A stretch of DNA of 64,000 nt from Lasiodiplodia sp. COLG20 (Eukaryota; Ascomycota; Dothideomycetes; Botryosphaeriales; Botryosphaeriaceae), in the NCBI GenBank assembly GCA_009801085.1, contig VNWV01000016.1:124001-188000 (forward strand). Direction: 5' to 3'. Positions 1 through 11,632 of this stretch are shown here, piece after piece. A model generated the notes under the pieces. The model searched no databases. It was given only the letters and a program-made list of their open reading frames with translations, and was not told the origin of the DNA. Numbering within the stretch: position 1 is the stretch's first letter; every line of letters begins with the position of its first letter. The position numbers and the translations under genes were made by a program.

Positions 1-1480
1 TATCATACCCATCAGGCTACCGTTTGAGATTGGTGTATTTGGTCCCAGGAAGATGAGATAGTTTGGGAACCCCGCCACGCCTGTTCCCATGTATGAGACA
101 GGGTTTGATTCCCACAGATCTTGCAAGTTGTTGTTTTCCCTTCCGATGATGGGGAAGCGTGGTCGGAACGTTGTATCGAAGCCAGTAGCGGCAATCAGAA
201 CATCTGCCCGTCGAACCTGACCACCAACGAGGATACCATCTTTCGCAATGGCTTCGATGGGTTCGAAAACAGCCTGCACGTTGGGCTTTTGCAGCGCCAC
301 CAGATAACTTTCTCCGGGGTTGATCCGCCTGCATCCTACTTCAAAGGATGGAATCAGCCTCTTCTGCAAGTCCTCGTCTTTGATAAGATTCTTCATGCGC
401 AACTCGAATTTGGCGCGCAGGTCCTGCTGCTCTTCAGTCGATTTGAAGAAAGCTTTGAACATGCCATTGAAATGGCTTTCCAACTCTTTCCTTGTCTTGA
501 CTGAGAAGGTGGGATCGTCTCGGAACTGCTGCATGTCTTGCACTGTGTAAGGAGGATTGACGGGACCTTCTTGACTGTGTGCAAAAGGTGGGGAGATCCA
601 TGAGGGTGTGCGAATGTAGACATCCACGTGGCCACATGTTTTCTGAATGCTGGGAAGAACTTGTACGGCACTTGCTCCCGCCCCAATTATTGCAACGTGT
701 TTTCCCGAGAGATCCACGGACCCGTTCCAAGCAGCTGTGTGCAGCAGTTGGCCTTCGAAATCGGATAGACCTGCGATGTCAGGCATTCGGAAGTTGTTCA
801 GAATGCCCCCGGCGTTGATAAGGACATCGCTCTCGACCGTTGCTTTGCCCTCTACTTCTACCTTCCACGTTCCTTGCTCCTCCTGCCAAATGGCGCCCAC
901 TACCTTTGAGTTGTACCTGATGTACTTTTGGAGACCGAACCGTTTGCAAACTGATTTGAGGTACCTTTGAATTTCTTTTGATGTCGCATAACTACCAGAC
1001 AAAATTTGAGCTCGGCTAGCAACGAAGCGTGGAAAACCAGCAGAAGTGAAAGAGGCACTCACTATGTAGTCCAGTAAGGATTCGGGGCGAACGAATACTG
1101 GTAAATATGGCTCGGAACGTCACAAGCACACCCTGATTTACAATTGGTCAAAAGAACATCCAGATTGGACTTTGAGGATGTGGGGTTTTTACCTGGATAC
1201 CTGTTCTCGTGCCACGTTCCTCCCAGATCGCTGGACTTCTCGAAAAGCTGGAAGTCAACGTGGTCTGCTAGATGGGTTTGAAGCTTGTACGCTGGTTTTC
1301 TTCCTGATCAACACGTAGCCCACAAGAGTAATCGTCTGGATGAATGACTGACCCATGAGGATCCCAGATATCCTATTAGAGAATGATTAGAACCCACAAG
1401 AGAGATATTACGAGCTTTACTCACCCTGCTCCAACAATAATGCAGCGAAGTCGCCGTTTTGTTCGAGTCTGAGATGCCAT
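1..1480 (-). CDS. Baeyer-Villiger-type flavin monooxygenase, 3' end outside window
   Basis: FAD- and NADPH-dependent monooxygenase, probably oxygenating a ketone or related substrate in the cytosol. The chosen start at 1480 gives MASQTRTKRRLRC followed by the FAD Rossmann motif IIVGAGISG, which is completed across an intron at about 1375-1424. A second intron lies at about 1292-1352, followed by AYKLQTHLADHVDFQLFEK and the GGTWxxNRYPGCACD stretch typical of the family, which spans a third intron near 1120-1192. The BVMO fingerprint FxGxxxHxxxW is seen as FEGQLLHTAAW, then the NADPH motif IIGAGASAVQ. The reading continues to the left edge (FPNYLIFLGPNTPISNGS), so the C-terminus is missing. No stop was seen in the joined frame. 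It is the first of four minus-strand genes sharing a cluster with the divergent regulator at 7721. The substrate cannot be inferred. Confidence 0.88.
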
Positions 1481-1956
1481 TCTTTGGATAATGATCGCAA
1501 ATGCTGTGGCCGGGCACAAAACAATTTCCGAAGGACATTTGTCACTTAAATTCCGCATTGTTCCCCGCACTGGGGTATGCGCAATAGTTTCCTATCGATA
1601 GGGCGATATGTGATGATAAGACGGCGCGGGCCCGGGCCGGGCCGGCATCATGATCTGAGGCGGCTATCTCCATCAGAATCCGAGGCGGGTACCTCCGCCA
1701 AAATTTGGTGCTCAGTACGCTGGCTGGGTCCATGGCCCATATGCATTCGTACGGGCTGCCAGCTGTACATCCTATGCGTCTTTTCATTGGCATAGTAACG
1801 GACAGGATTGGGAGGTTAGCCGTCACAAATAGCGAGGCTCAGAATCCAGTCGGGCTTCCAAATTCGCATGAGTATTTTTCACCGTAGTGATCTACGCAGT
1901 CATTGAAACGACAAATGGTTACTTCATTACGCTCTATAAAGAGAGCGATCCCTTTT
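1481..1956. other. Intergenic, promoter side of the monooxygenase
   Basis: This holds the upstream region of the flavin monooxygenase and the 3' flank of the cupin gene. Short open frames here, including one of 94 codons on the minus strand, show no recognisable domain. A GC-rich patch of repeated GGGCC/CCGGG lies near 1628-1645. I see no RNA gene. Confidence 0.5.
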
Positions 1957-2683
1957 CTAGCGAGCCATAGCATTCTTCCAAATCTCGACTAGCGGTCCAT
2001 GAGCTCCTCTCACGGGATCATGAGAAGGTATCCCGACTTGAGAAATTTCCTGCCACAATGTTGCGTGGTCCACGGGCGTCTTTCCCAATTCATTGCGCCA
2101 ATGAGGAGAGCCCAACAATGATATCAGCTTGTATACCTTCTATCAGCAGAGGAGATGGCACACCTTTGGATAGACGCCAATGTAACGGTAGTCGTTTGTG
2201 GCTGCAATCGAGGCATGTGCCACTCCAGCTGGGACAACCACCACATCACCGGGATTCACGGAGACAATCACCCCGCCACTCTGGTCTGCACTGCCTTCCC
2301 CAAAAATCAGGTCCGAGGAACCCTGGAAGACGCCTTCAACGTAATGATTCTCGTCAGCATACTACAGAGCAGTATCCTGCACTACCTACCGGTTCCAAAT
2401 CTGTCCTTCGGATCTTACCGTAGCATTCATGAGTATTGGGATGAAAATGTTTCACTCTGACTGTGCCGAACGTTCCCTGAGACCAAAATGTTAGCAAGTT
2501 GAGTATTGAGAAGTACGTGGGGACATAAACCTTTTTCTCCCACTCGTTCCTCTCTAAAAATACGGTTGCAGTGTTTTCGGTAGGAGGGTGTGGAAGTATG
2601 CATCGATATACCAGAACGGGGAGTTTGCTATTAGGCGCGTGCGTGTTCGCATTGATGAGGTATTGCTCTGGCTCAATAGACAT
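1957..2683 (-). CDS. YjlB-like cupin protein
   Basis: Small single-cupin protein resembling bacterial YjlB and its fungal relatives, of unknown function. The protein starts MSIEPEQYLINANTHAPNSK, then KLPVLVY, a family landmark. After an intron near 2480-2530 comes VKHFHPNTHECYG, the first cupin metal motif (H..H...E). After another intron comes GVFQGSSDLIFGEGS, then the second cupin motif region VNPGDVVVVPAGVAHAS with its His, and DYRYIGVYP. A last intron precedes the final exon, which ends VEIWKNAMAR at the stop 1957-1959. The metal-binding residues look intact, so an active small enzyme or ligand binder is plausible. It lies between the flavin monooxygenase and the MFS gene, in the same orientation. 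Confidence 0.8.
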
Positions 2684-3157
2684 GTGGTAAACAATCCTGC
2701 AACAGGAGAAAGATTTCTCAGCGTATGGCGGTATCTAGATTATGAAACCAAAACGGAAGTAGGGAGACTCTAATCTGGAGGCGAAACTGTCTATATTACT
2801 AGAAATTGGCCGGTGAACCTCCGTCCCTTTACTATCGTAACACGGACCCGGACCGGTTCCGGTCCCGAGCCCTGAAATACGTCATTGGTAATTCGCACAG
2901 CCCCCACCCCGCTCCTCCTTCCAATTACAGTGAGAGTATTACGAACTTGGTACAACGATAGGTTCTTCAATCGAGCTTCGGAGCCTCTGAGCATATCGGG
3001 TGAATTGGAGGGCTGAAGCTTTCTATTTACCTCGGTTATGGTGCAAACGTCTACAGCCAACGCTATTCATTGGGTAAGAAGAACAACCAAAAACCCATGA
3101 TCAGCTTCACGGATTGTTCCCATTCTAAGGCTCCCATAATTGAGTCCAGTCAACTTC
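2684..3157. other. Intergenic between cupin and MFS genes
   Basis: This is the promoter of the cupin gene plus the 3' flank of the MFS gene. The 89-codon minus-strand frame at 2791-3060 shows no family features and is probably chance. No RNA gene or repeat was recognised. Confidence 0.45.
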
Positions 3158-4939
3158 CTATTGATCTCCGGGCTCAAACGGTAGAAATAGTGATGATCCA
3201 CTGATGGCCACATACAGGCCACAACAGACCCATATAGGGGTTGCACTTGTAACATCCGAGAAGGTAGCAATCAGTGGCGCGCTGACAGATGCTAAGCGGC
3301 CACAAGCCAATGTAAGGCCGCATCCAGTGCCGCGATGTTCGGCACGCATCACTTCGGGAGTATAACTACAACATCCTGTTAGCGCACTAAAGAGAGACCT
3401 GAAACACGGAGATTCTTACGCGTAGAGGATGCCGTAAAATGCATTTTGCCAAAAGCTCACCATGCATGAGAAGGCTAGATTCGATGCTTCGCTTCGTACG
3501 GAGGTAAAGGCACCGGCAAATGCTCCGGCGATCAAAGCCGTGAAGGTCATTGCTCGCCTTCTTCCAAGCCAGGGGATTTCGATGAGGTAAGCACTTAAGA
3601 TAGGGCCAAATATACCGACAGTAGCTGAAACGCTATAGTCACGGTACGTCTGGTAAGTACTACCATCGCCAAGCTTGGCACCATGGGCTTGAAGGTAATA
3701 TGGAAGGAAGAGGGAATAAATGGGATAACTAATGCGTTTTCTTGTTAGCAGACTCTCATTACATTCATAGAGCTATACGTACCCGATTCCCATGGCCATC
3801 CACAGAACTACCAAACAAACCATAGAGCGCACTTGTTTTCTTCCTTTGAACAGACCGGTAAAGTGGCGTAAATCCAACCAGAAACGCGGTTTTCCTTCTT
3901 GCATCTTGGCAACTGGTACAAGTTGATCAACAGACAGGCGATGGTCCGATCGGTTCGCAGTGGCAATTTGGTTGATGCTTGCGACCGCCTTTGTCAATTC
4001 GCCCTGAGAGGCAAGCCAGATGGGAGATTCCTCCATCCTGAAGATGAAGATACGAACGACTGCCATGACCAAGCATATGGCCCCGACGGTGATATATTGA
4101 TATCGCCAGCCCAGATTATCGCTCCGATGACATGTTGCTGGAGTAGAATCCTGTGGGCAAGAGTAGTTGGCGATAAGAGGCCATGCTGTCAGACCGTCAG
4201 TCCCGATTCGGAAGGTGATTCCCTTCGATGGCTTATCTATCAAAGCTCCAATCGTAGTCCCCAATCCCCAGGTCGCGGCCAGACCTGTCATAAGATAGGT
4301 ATGTGTTCTAGGAAGTGCTTCTATGAAGACCGTCAGGTCAATGGCCACTGGTCGAACGTTAGCGCGCCCCAGGTCAAAAGCGAAGCAATCACCTACAGTT
4401 TCCACCACCGCAAACCGCCATGAAAGCAACAAATACACACAACGTAGCGAAGTTCGGCGAGCTCGCACAGATAATAGTGCATATGGCGGTGCCGCAAAGA
4501 GAGGCTTGCCACAAGAAGCGTCGCCCCATGATATCACTCAGAGTACCACAGATGATAGCGCCGATAAGCAAACCCACGTATAGAGCAACCGTGACCAGAG
4601 TTGGATATTGTGCCGACAGTTCTTTCTGGATCTGAGGCATAACGACGGTGACCGAGATAAGTAAAATCTACTCGGCGATAAGCTGTTGTCTTTGAAGTAC
4701 GATGAAAGGGGACCTACCTGGTCTACGGCGAATCCAAACCCGCAGGTACAGAACAGCTGCCATTGGTATCTGCCCATACCAATCTGGTCAATGGACTCCG
4801 CCAGTACCTTGCCGTTGTTGATGTAGCATGCTTCGATGTCCGCGTCTGTGAGTGCCCGGACCTCTCCGGCCTCGATGTTGGTGACCGGATCTTTCTCGGA
4901 TGCCTTCCGTGCAGACTTGAGGATCTCATTTTCGATCAT
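3158..4939 (-). CDS. MFS transporter, sugar/organic-solute porter type
   Basis: Twelve-helix major facilitator, probably in the plasma membrane. It starts MIENEILKSARKASEKDPVT with a long acidic cytosolic N-terminus and runs to GRYQWQLFCTCGFGFAVDQ. Introns lie at about 4668-4717, 4348-4396, 3728-3782 and 3366-3419. The loop 2-3 signature is seen as GTLSDIMGRRFLW, and the fourth helix region as GLAATWGLGTTIGALI. The central cytosolic loop carries the FRMEESPIWLASQG motif common in synaptic-vesicle-2/sugar-porter-like members. The C-terminal half includes YTPEVMRAEHRGTGCG and ends LFLPFEPGDQ. It sits between a cupin and a Rieske oxygenase, all on one strand, so it probably imports or exports the substrate or product of that small oxidative pathway. 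The cargo is unknown. Confidence 0.87.
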
Positions 4940-5462
4940 GTTGCGTGGTAGAATGGTCTAGGTAATTGTGGGGAGAGGAGGGTTATATGGTAAATTTCGG
5001 CTGAGATGCTTCAACAGTTGCAATTCTCGGAACGGATCAGGTCCGCTTGTTCTTATCTTATGACCGGAGTGCAAATTCAACCCCTCTTTTAGACTATAAT
5101 CAGCCAAAGGTGGGGAGAAATAGATTTCAATGAGCTTGATATGCCAAAAAGGAGCACCCGTACTAGCTCCTATGAACACACGTAGCGCGGGTAGGACCGG
5201 TCCGATTCCGTGCTTACGCACCAGGTCAACCTGGGTATAACAAAACTCCTAATTTGTACAAACTAACAATGGGAGACATGTATCGAACCGCGGCTTGATG
5301 TGGCAAATAAGGATGACCCTGGCCTCGCTTTAGACTCTGCGTGCACTTCTACCTATTCAACGGTACAACATAATTGATTGATGCAGTAGACTAAACTTGT
5401 CGCATTAAAGTCAGAAATGCAAAATGCCCGAGCGACCGTTCGTTCCCCATTTGTTCCTACAG
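4940..5462. other. Intergenic between MFS and Rieske genes
   Basis: Promoter region of the MFS gene and 3' flank of the Rieske gene. The 87-codon minus-strand frame at 4958-5221 has no recognisable features. Nothing else was seen. Confidence 0.45.
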
Positions 5463-6892
5463 CTACCACGCCAAAGCTCCATTTTCGGGGCTGTTGCAAT
5501 CTAAGCCTTCGCAGAAGCTAATTTCCTCCTCAAGTTTGCCTGTCACCGTCGGTGCAGGAGTCATGGGCCAAATCCTTTTGGCCAGCTTCTCTTCTTGAGC
5601 TCTGTGATCCATGACATTTTTCCGGACGAGCTTCTGGAAATACAACGGCCCCTATTCAAATACGTCAGCACCAGCAATGCATGGGTTTGGATGGGAGAGG
5701 AAGCCATACCTTTTCGTTAAAAGGATGTAGCTTTCCATTGACGAACACTCCCGCACTGAAGTTCTTCTGCACTGCGTTGCAAAGATCCTTGTCTTCCTTT
5801 AGGACCTGCTTGAAGAACGAGTCGATTTTGTGGAACTCTTCATCGGTAGCATTCTTGTGCCGGTATACTTCATACTCCATGGAACAGGTAGTGGCGGAGA
5901 CAGGGACGCAGCGCATGATGTAGAAGAAATGAGGCCTACAGCTGTCAGAACGATCCTGCAGATGGTTCTGGTAGAGGCTTACGATAAAGTAAGTGAAGCG
6001 TTGGGATAGTAGAAAGTGCTTGCAATTTTGAGGCCAGCATCTCCGGATTTGTCTGTGCTGAAGTGCTGGATGTGGCCGGCTTGAGTATCGACATAATACT
6101 TCGACAGATCTGATGTAGAAACAACACCTGGGTGCGCTGTAGGGCAATGGTAGCACTATGTGGAACATGTCAGCCATACTTCTATGCGATGAGTGGTTTC
6201 TTACCTCGTTGTAATTGTCAGCCAGTGTCTTCCAGTTGTAGTCTCCGACCATCGACCACGCATGATCGAAAGTGTACTCAGCCATCTCGAACTGAGCTAG
6301 GCGAGGCTGCAAATCGACACCTCCGAAGTCATCTGTCCAGGCTGCGCTCGGCACCTTCGCGGCTTCAAGATTGACCCAGATGAACCCAAGTGCGTCGATG
6401 TGGGTATGGATAGGGTAGAGATCGTTTTTTGCCTTGTCAAAGCTTTCGACAGTGTCGAAACGGGGTGCTTTGGCAAGTTTGCCATTCAAAGAATACGACC
6501 AGCCTGATTTGCCCATCTTATCAGTAAACGAGACACCACTGCAAGCCCCAGAGCCTCTCACCATGGTACTTGCAGGCAATGATGCTTGCAGTCCCGCTAT
6601 CTTCATTGACAACAGGATACGCTCGGTGTCTGCAGACGTTGTGGAATGCGTTCACGTTGCCTTGACGGTCCATGCACAGGAAAAAGGAAAAGCCGGCCTC
6701 AGTGAAGCGAACGTAATCACCAGCCTTGGAGAAGCGATGCCTGTGAGTAACAAGCAACCATTTCTTGGAAAAGATGGCGCGCTTCTCAAGTTCGTACATC
6801 TCCGAAGAGCGATACCATGATGCGGGAAGACCTTGCGGAGCAGATGGCTCATCTGCTCCAGGTGTTGAAGAATAACCGAAGAAACGATTCAT
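5463..6892 (-). CDS. Rieske non-heme iron oxygenase, choline-monooxygenase-like
   Basis: Alpha subunit of a Rieske-type ring-hydroxylating or choline-monooxygenase-like family. Such enzymes oxidise or demethylate small substrates with electrons from a separate reductase. The start at 6892 gives [16 protein letters not shown]. The [2Fe-2S] motif is complete: CRH in CRHRAYPV, and CKYHGW formed across an intron at 6504-6561. The mononuclear iron site is seen as [21 protein letters not shown], across an intron at 6156-6204, supplying the Asp and two His. Further introns lie near 5938-5987 and 5651-5709, with the last exon ending at 5463 (reading [17 protein letters not shown]...). All five exons join without stops. 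It is divergently placed to the Zn2Cys6 regulator and co-oriented with the MFS, cupin and flavin monooxygenase genes. The substrate is unknown; quaternary amines are a guess from family only. Confidence 0.88.
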
Positions 6893-7720
6893 TTTAGTGT
6901 GCAGATTGATCGTGTTCTTGCGATTCCGAGTAATGACATATAAGTCTTGAGATGTATGCTAATTGAGTGGTAGCTCGATCGGGAATGGCTAATGCTGGGA
7001 GGGGTAACTCGGTGGGGACGGAGGCGGTCCGCTATCCGCTATCAGCACGGAATCATACCCGGCATACCCTGTAACGAGATAACGTCACCTGACACGGATG
7101 TTGTCCGCGATCAACCCGGCTACATACGCAGCGAAGCTCGTAATAATGTGCTTGTAGACTACATAAGCACGCTGCATGCAAAACAGCAATTTGGTAAGCG
7201 GCGCTCGTGTGTATCTTGCAAGAGAATGCATCATGGGCCGATAATTGAGGCGCAGTCCAGCCACCGGGCTCCATAACGTATATTCCCGCTGGCTCATCCA
7301 GATGACAAAGGCGGAAGTCGGAACAGCAGCAGGAACACTACAAAAAAATTTACTCGAGATGTGGAAAAGCACCTGGCTGAGCATTGACGCGCAGGTAGAA
7401 TTCCTTTCTTGTATCAGCTTCTGTGCTACTGCTACTATTATAGTAGATGTTCTAATTCAACGAGAGGCATCATGGATGACAGCATATTCTTCGTCTCAAG
7501 AATTCTGGAAGAGCGATTGTAGAGAATGAAGAACGAGTGTCACGGTACGTAACCTACGTGCCTACCACAGAACGAAAATCGCTTCGGCATATTATTTGCC
7601 GAGGGTTCCAAGCGAGTGAGTCTGATAACTACCCCACTCTGACTGATAGACAAACACCTCGGGCATCCCCACCTCGAACATCGACAAGTAAATGGTGTAA
7701 ACGTCACTGGGCCGCAGAAC
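6893..7720. promoter_or_regulatory. Bidirectional promoter between Rieske gene and regulator
   Basis: About 830 bp separate the divergent starts at 6892 and 7721. This is the natural place for control of the left cluster by the adjacent regulator. I could not define a binding site by eye; paired CGG triplets occur near 7010-7035, but such triplets are common. Short open frames here look spurious. Confidence 0.4.
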
Positions 7721-10199
7721 ATGTTCACCAATGCCAATCGTCCTCTTAAAAGGGTACATAAAGCCTGCGAAAGTTGTCGGTAAGCAGTTGGTTGAAATCT
7801 GCCGACTCCACGACGATGCTGACCTAGCTAAGGCGGAAGAAGACACGATGCTCAGGGGAGAAGCCCGAATGCGCATTTTGCGTAAGGCTCGGACAGCCAT
7901 GCTCTTATGCAGACGGGAGCGAGAACAGTGACAGAGTTGCTGAGATCGAATTGCGGATGGTAAGACTAAGCCACGAGCGAGATGCTTGCACAATTGGCCG
8001 CTGCACGTACAATTACTCGGGTCGCTGATTCGGTTCTCATTCTATTCTACGATGCGTTATGATTGGATTGCATCTATCTCACCCCCCTTCTCCCATACGT
8101 TCGTAACGGTTTAAGACTCATCATGGCTTGTCCCTTTCTAACATCGAATCTTAGGAAGCTCGATTAGCCGCCTTGGAAGACAAGATAGGTGTAGTTCTTA
8201 GAGAGACAAGGTTAGAGTCCTCTCTTATGTCCAATACTTTATTCGAGGTGCATACCGACCTAACGATGCCTAGTCTACCTCAAGAAGTATCTAGCTCACA
8301 GCACGACTCCGATAGTTCCTCAGAAACTCGCACTCAAGGTCGCGACAACGTGGTACCGTGGGCACGAAAGGCATACAGGTAACCTTTCATAGTTCATATA
8401 GATTTCCCCCTCTCGACTAACTTTTTGTAAAGACCGCTACCACCGAAAACTGTCATGGACAAGATTGTGGCTTTGTTCTTGGATCGATGCGACTCGCAGC
8501 CTTTGCCTCTATTCCACCCGGCATTGGATCGTTCGTATGAAGTGCGAGATTCGGCAGTTCTCTACGCAATAGCCGCTGTAGGGGTCCACTTCTCAGATGC
8601 GAACACCCTTCAAGACGACCCAGAAATTGCTGCCAAGGAATACGCAGAAGCTGCGCAACGTTTGGCTTCAGAGAAGGTTCTCAATGGTACCGTTGAACTT
8701 TCTACAATCCAGACGCTCTGTCTATTATCGTTCCTTGACTTCCATGGTATGAACATCTCACTGTAACTGAGATGTCCAACTAACGCGCTACAGTTGGAAA
8801 TACACATCGTTCTCTATTCCAACTCGAGAACGCCATGCACCTTGCCGAATTGTCCGGGATGACCAAGGAGTTGTCGCAGCGCCCCTACGATCGTTTCGAG
8901 ACAGAAGAACGACGACGCTGCGTTTGGAGTCTTTATTTACTGGACCGTATGACTGGGAGTCGTAGTCGACGAATCACTTTCCCCTTTGGCGTACAAAGCA
9001 TGTGTCCCCATCCAGCCAGCCCTGGAAAAACCTCACGAGGTGAGATTCAGGCCATCTCAGAGGCTGACGAGAACACCTCAGGACGAGACAGGGGAATAAT
9101 TGCATATTCACTGATGCTATACGATGTCTGGGACAAGGTAGCTCGATACTCGTCTAACTCTGAAGCAGCCGCCGGCAAACCTTTATGGACAGCCAACTCC
9201 GAATATGCAGCAATCGTCTCAAGCCTCATGGAATTTGAATCAGGCTATCCGGACAAACATCGGTTCGAGCAAGGCCTACGTGACCATGATAACAGGATCC
9301 TTCAAGAAAACCGCGCATACTGGGCCCCGTTCATGTCTATACAGTTTCTGTACCCCACCGTTCTCTGCTTACTCAACCATCCATATTTGCTCTCTGTTCG
9401 ATTGGGCCCGATCGCTGCCAGTGTCCCACGCACCTTCAGCCAAGCGGCTTCCGATCTTGTGAAGCTGCATTCAAACTGGATTGTGCGGTCCATCGACATA
9501 ACCAAGGAAAAAGGTTTTCCAATCGTGGATCCGTTCTGCGCTTACTGCGTTGCAGTGGCTGCTACAGTGTTTGACCATCATCGGATGGTTGGCAGTGTGC
9601 AGACGCGACGAAACTCCGAGGAAGACTTCAACAAATGTGTGGAGTTCCTTCGCTCCGTTGCACATCTCTGGCCTATTATTGCATGCATGGTGACTACGCT
9701 TCTGTCCAAAGTCTTGAGGCAGGTTACTTACGGATCGAGGCAGGTCAAACTCCTACAAGACTTGGACCGCGTAAGTCTCGAGCAATTACAGCCCGACAGC
9801 ACTTCTACCGCTTCGAGAGAGCCGAACACCAAGGCCACAATTCTCCAGAAGATCCTCAATTATTGCTCGGTCAGCCAGTCAAGCTCTACCTCTACAAATA
9901 CGCTCTTTCATCCGTCCTTGTACTCAGAGAAAGCTGCTGTTACACAACCTTTACGTGATTCTCCTGCCACAAATGGTCCCACTCCATCAATGGCAAACGC
10001 ACCGCAAAATCTCCCCGATCCGGCTCTACAGCAAGCAGAGGTTCTAGGTCAATGGCGATCGGATACAGATGGGCACACAGAGCCGCTTGACCGATTTGTT
10101 TTCCAAGACCCTATCCAACTTGACGCATCTCTCTTAAATATAGCACAAAATGATAGAGAGATGAGAGAAGATTACTGGTGGAACCTGGGTGGCCTCTAG
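7721..10199 (+). CDS. Zn2Cys6 transcription factor with fungal-specific domain
   Basis: Binuclear zinc cluster regulator, nuclear, probably controlling the neighbouring oxidative genes. The chosen start at 7721 reads MFTNANRPLKRVHKACESC. The zinc cluster is completed across an intron at 7780-7832 as CESCRRKKTRC then SGEKPECAFCVRLGQPC, giving the canonical C-x2-C-x6-C-x6-C-x2-C-x6-C. A linker coiled coil follows (ARLAALEDKIGVVLRE). The fungal_trans middle homology region spans about residues 145-420, with FHPALDRSY and ERRRCVWSLYLLDRM as landmarks. The exons I placed (7721-7779, 7833-7959, 8155-8378, 8433-8746, 8794-10199) sum to 709 codons plus stop. It is the only DNA-binding regulator I recognise in the window, so control of the distant NRPS cluster cannot be excluded but is not supported. 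Confidence 0.9.
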
Positions 10200-11632
10200 T
10201 ATAGTTATCAAATCGAAATGAATTGGCCGCAGATTTTAGCTTTCGGCTACCGCCAGCCAGCCCTGCATTTCAGCATACCTTCTCGCCTCTCACTTTACTG
10301 TCGTAAGAGGAGCGCGTACTACTTGCTGTGCCATCGAGATTTTCTGCACTCATCATTCCCCTCTAACTCTTTCGGCTCTCCATACCTTCAATTCTCACAA
10401 TGGCTTTCGAGAGGCTTGTGTCGGCAATATCATGTGGAAGTAACGAACGTACCTGAAGCATCTGCATCCATGCAAAGCTATGCTTGGCGTTCCATCCACA
10501 GTCACAACTTGAATCGCCGTAGCAAGCTATAAGCGGGCCACACAGCACCAGATTCGCGCCACTATCTGCATTATGATAAGTTACAACGAGGAGTAGGCTG
10601 AGGGTACAGCGCGCGTTCAAGCTGATGTTGCTGCCATCACAGAGCATAAGAAGCGGTAATTTTAAAGGTTTCTAACGCACGCGTCTGTAAACGTCTCATT
10701 TAGGATTAGACCAAGCGTCATACTGTAGAAAAGCATTTATCTTTTAAACGTGATGTAGTATGTCAATAGGAGGAAGATGTGATAAGGTCATCGAAGTTGG
10801 ATGCAACATTGTAACACATTTTCAGGCATAAACACGTCCTTGCGAGCGGCGTAACTGAACGTTGGGGTGTGCATGAGGGCGTAGAGCGAGCAGATGTTGT
10901 GCAACGCTGTGGAGCCTGGCTGGCGCACCCGCGCACCCGCGCATGCATGTCTTGCAAAGCTCGGGGCGGGCTCGTAGCACTGCAGTGATGGTATGGACTC
11001 GAGACAGTGCATGGCGCTGATGACGAGATACCACTGGCCAAAGTAACTCTACCAAAACACAAGATTACACTGCTCTAGGGAAATTCCAATGTCGTCCCTG
11101 GCACGTCGCACTTGGGGCCCAGCAGCTGGTCCACGGTGGCACCGGCCTCCCCGAAACCGCCCCACCTGCGCCCGGTCCCGTTTGCTGCTGCCAAGCATCG
11201 GCGCTGCCCTGCGCGCCACACCAACTGCGACAGTGTCTGCTCCAGCAATCTGCATATGTTTTGCTACAGCGTGACTATTACATCGCAAGATGCGATCATA
11301 TAGCGGGCTGGCCTTCCACTTGCTGTGTGGCAAGCCGCCTCAAATAAACAGGCGAATTCTGGACAACATGAACGAAACCGGCCTGGAGAAAGAGAGTAAG
11401 GAAATAATACCCCAGTGAGTCTTAGCCGCGGTAAGAAGGACACGGACATCCGAAGAGCTGATAATAATGCAGAGTGTCATTTGATGGGCCCATGCCACGT
11501 CACATGTGTTCCCAAGTTATCCACCGGTCCAACGTGAGTGAGGGGTACAAATGCTGTTCGGACGCTCTTCTCTGAATCTTCATTCTTCCTCCTCAATTCT
11601 TTGTGAACAAAACCGTCTCAGAGTCTACTATT
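10200..11632. other. Gene-poor stretch with a BTB fragment
   Basis: Apart from the BTB-derived fragment listed separately, I see no gene. The 11.05-11.25 kb part is GC-rich and the rest is balanced. Short frames on both strands show no domain. Confidence 0.45.
10375..10545 (-). pseudogene. Truncated copy of the C-terminal part of a BTB-type gene
   Basis: On the minus strand this reads CDCGWNAKHSFAWMQMLQ followed by VRSLLPHDIADTSLSKAIVR. This matches the C-terminal exon of the intact BTB gene at 16008-17003, which reads CRCGWNAKNTLAFMQMLE then ESRLLPQQVRDETLARTIWR. Nucleotide similarity is also evident, for example around the shared CTTGGCGTTCCA. No BTB domain or start is found nearby, so this is a partial duplicate or the remnant of a former paralogue. 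The open frame itself is 94 codons, but its upstream part is not BTB-like. Confidence 0.65.

Noticed and set aside
1542..1826. Minus-strand frame of 94 codons between the monooxygenase and cupin genes
   Set aside because: It has no recognisable domain, and lies where promoter and 3' sequence is expected.
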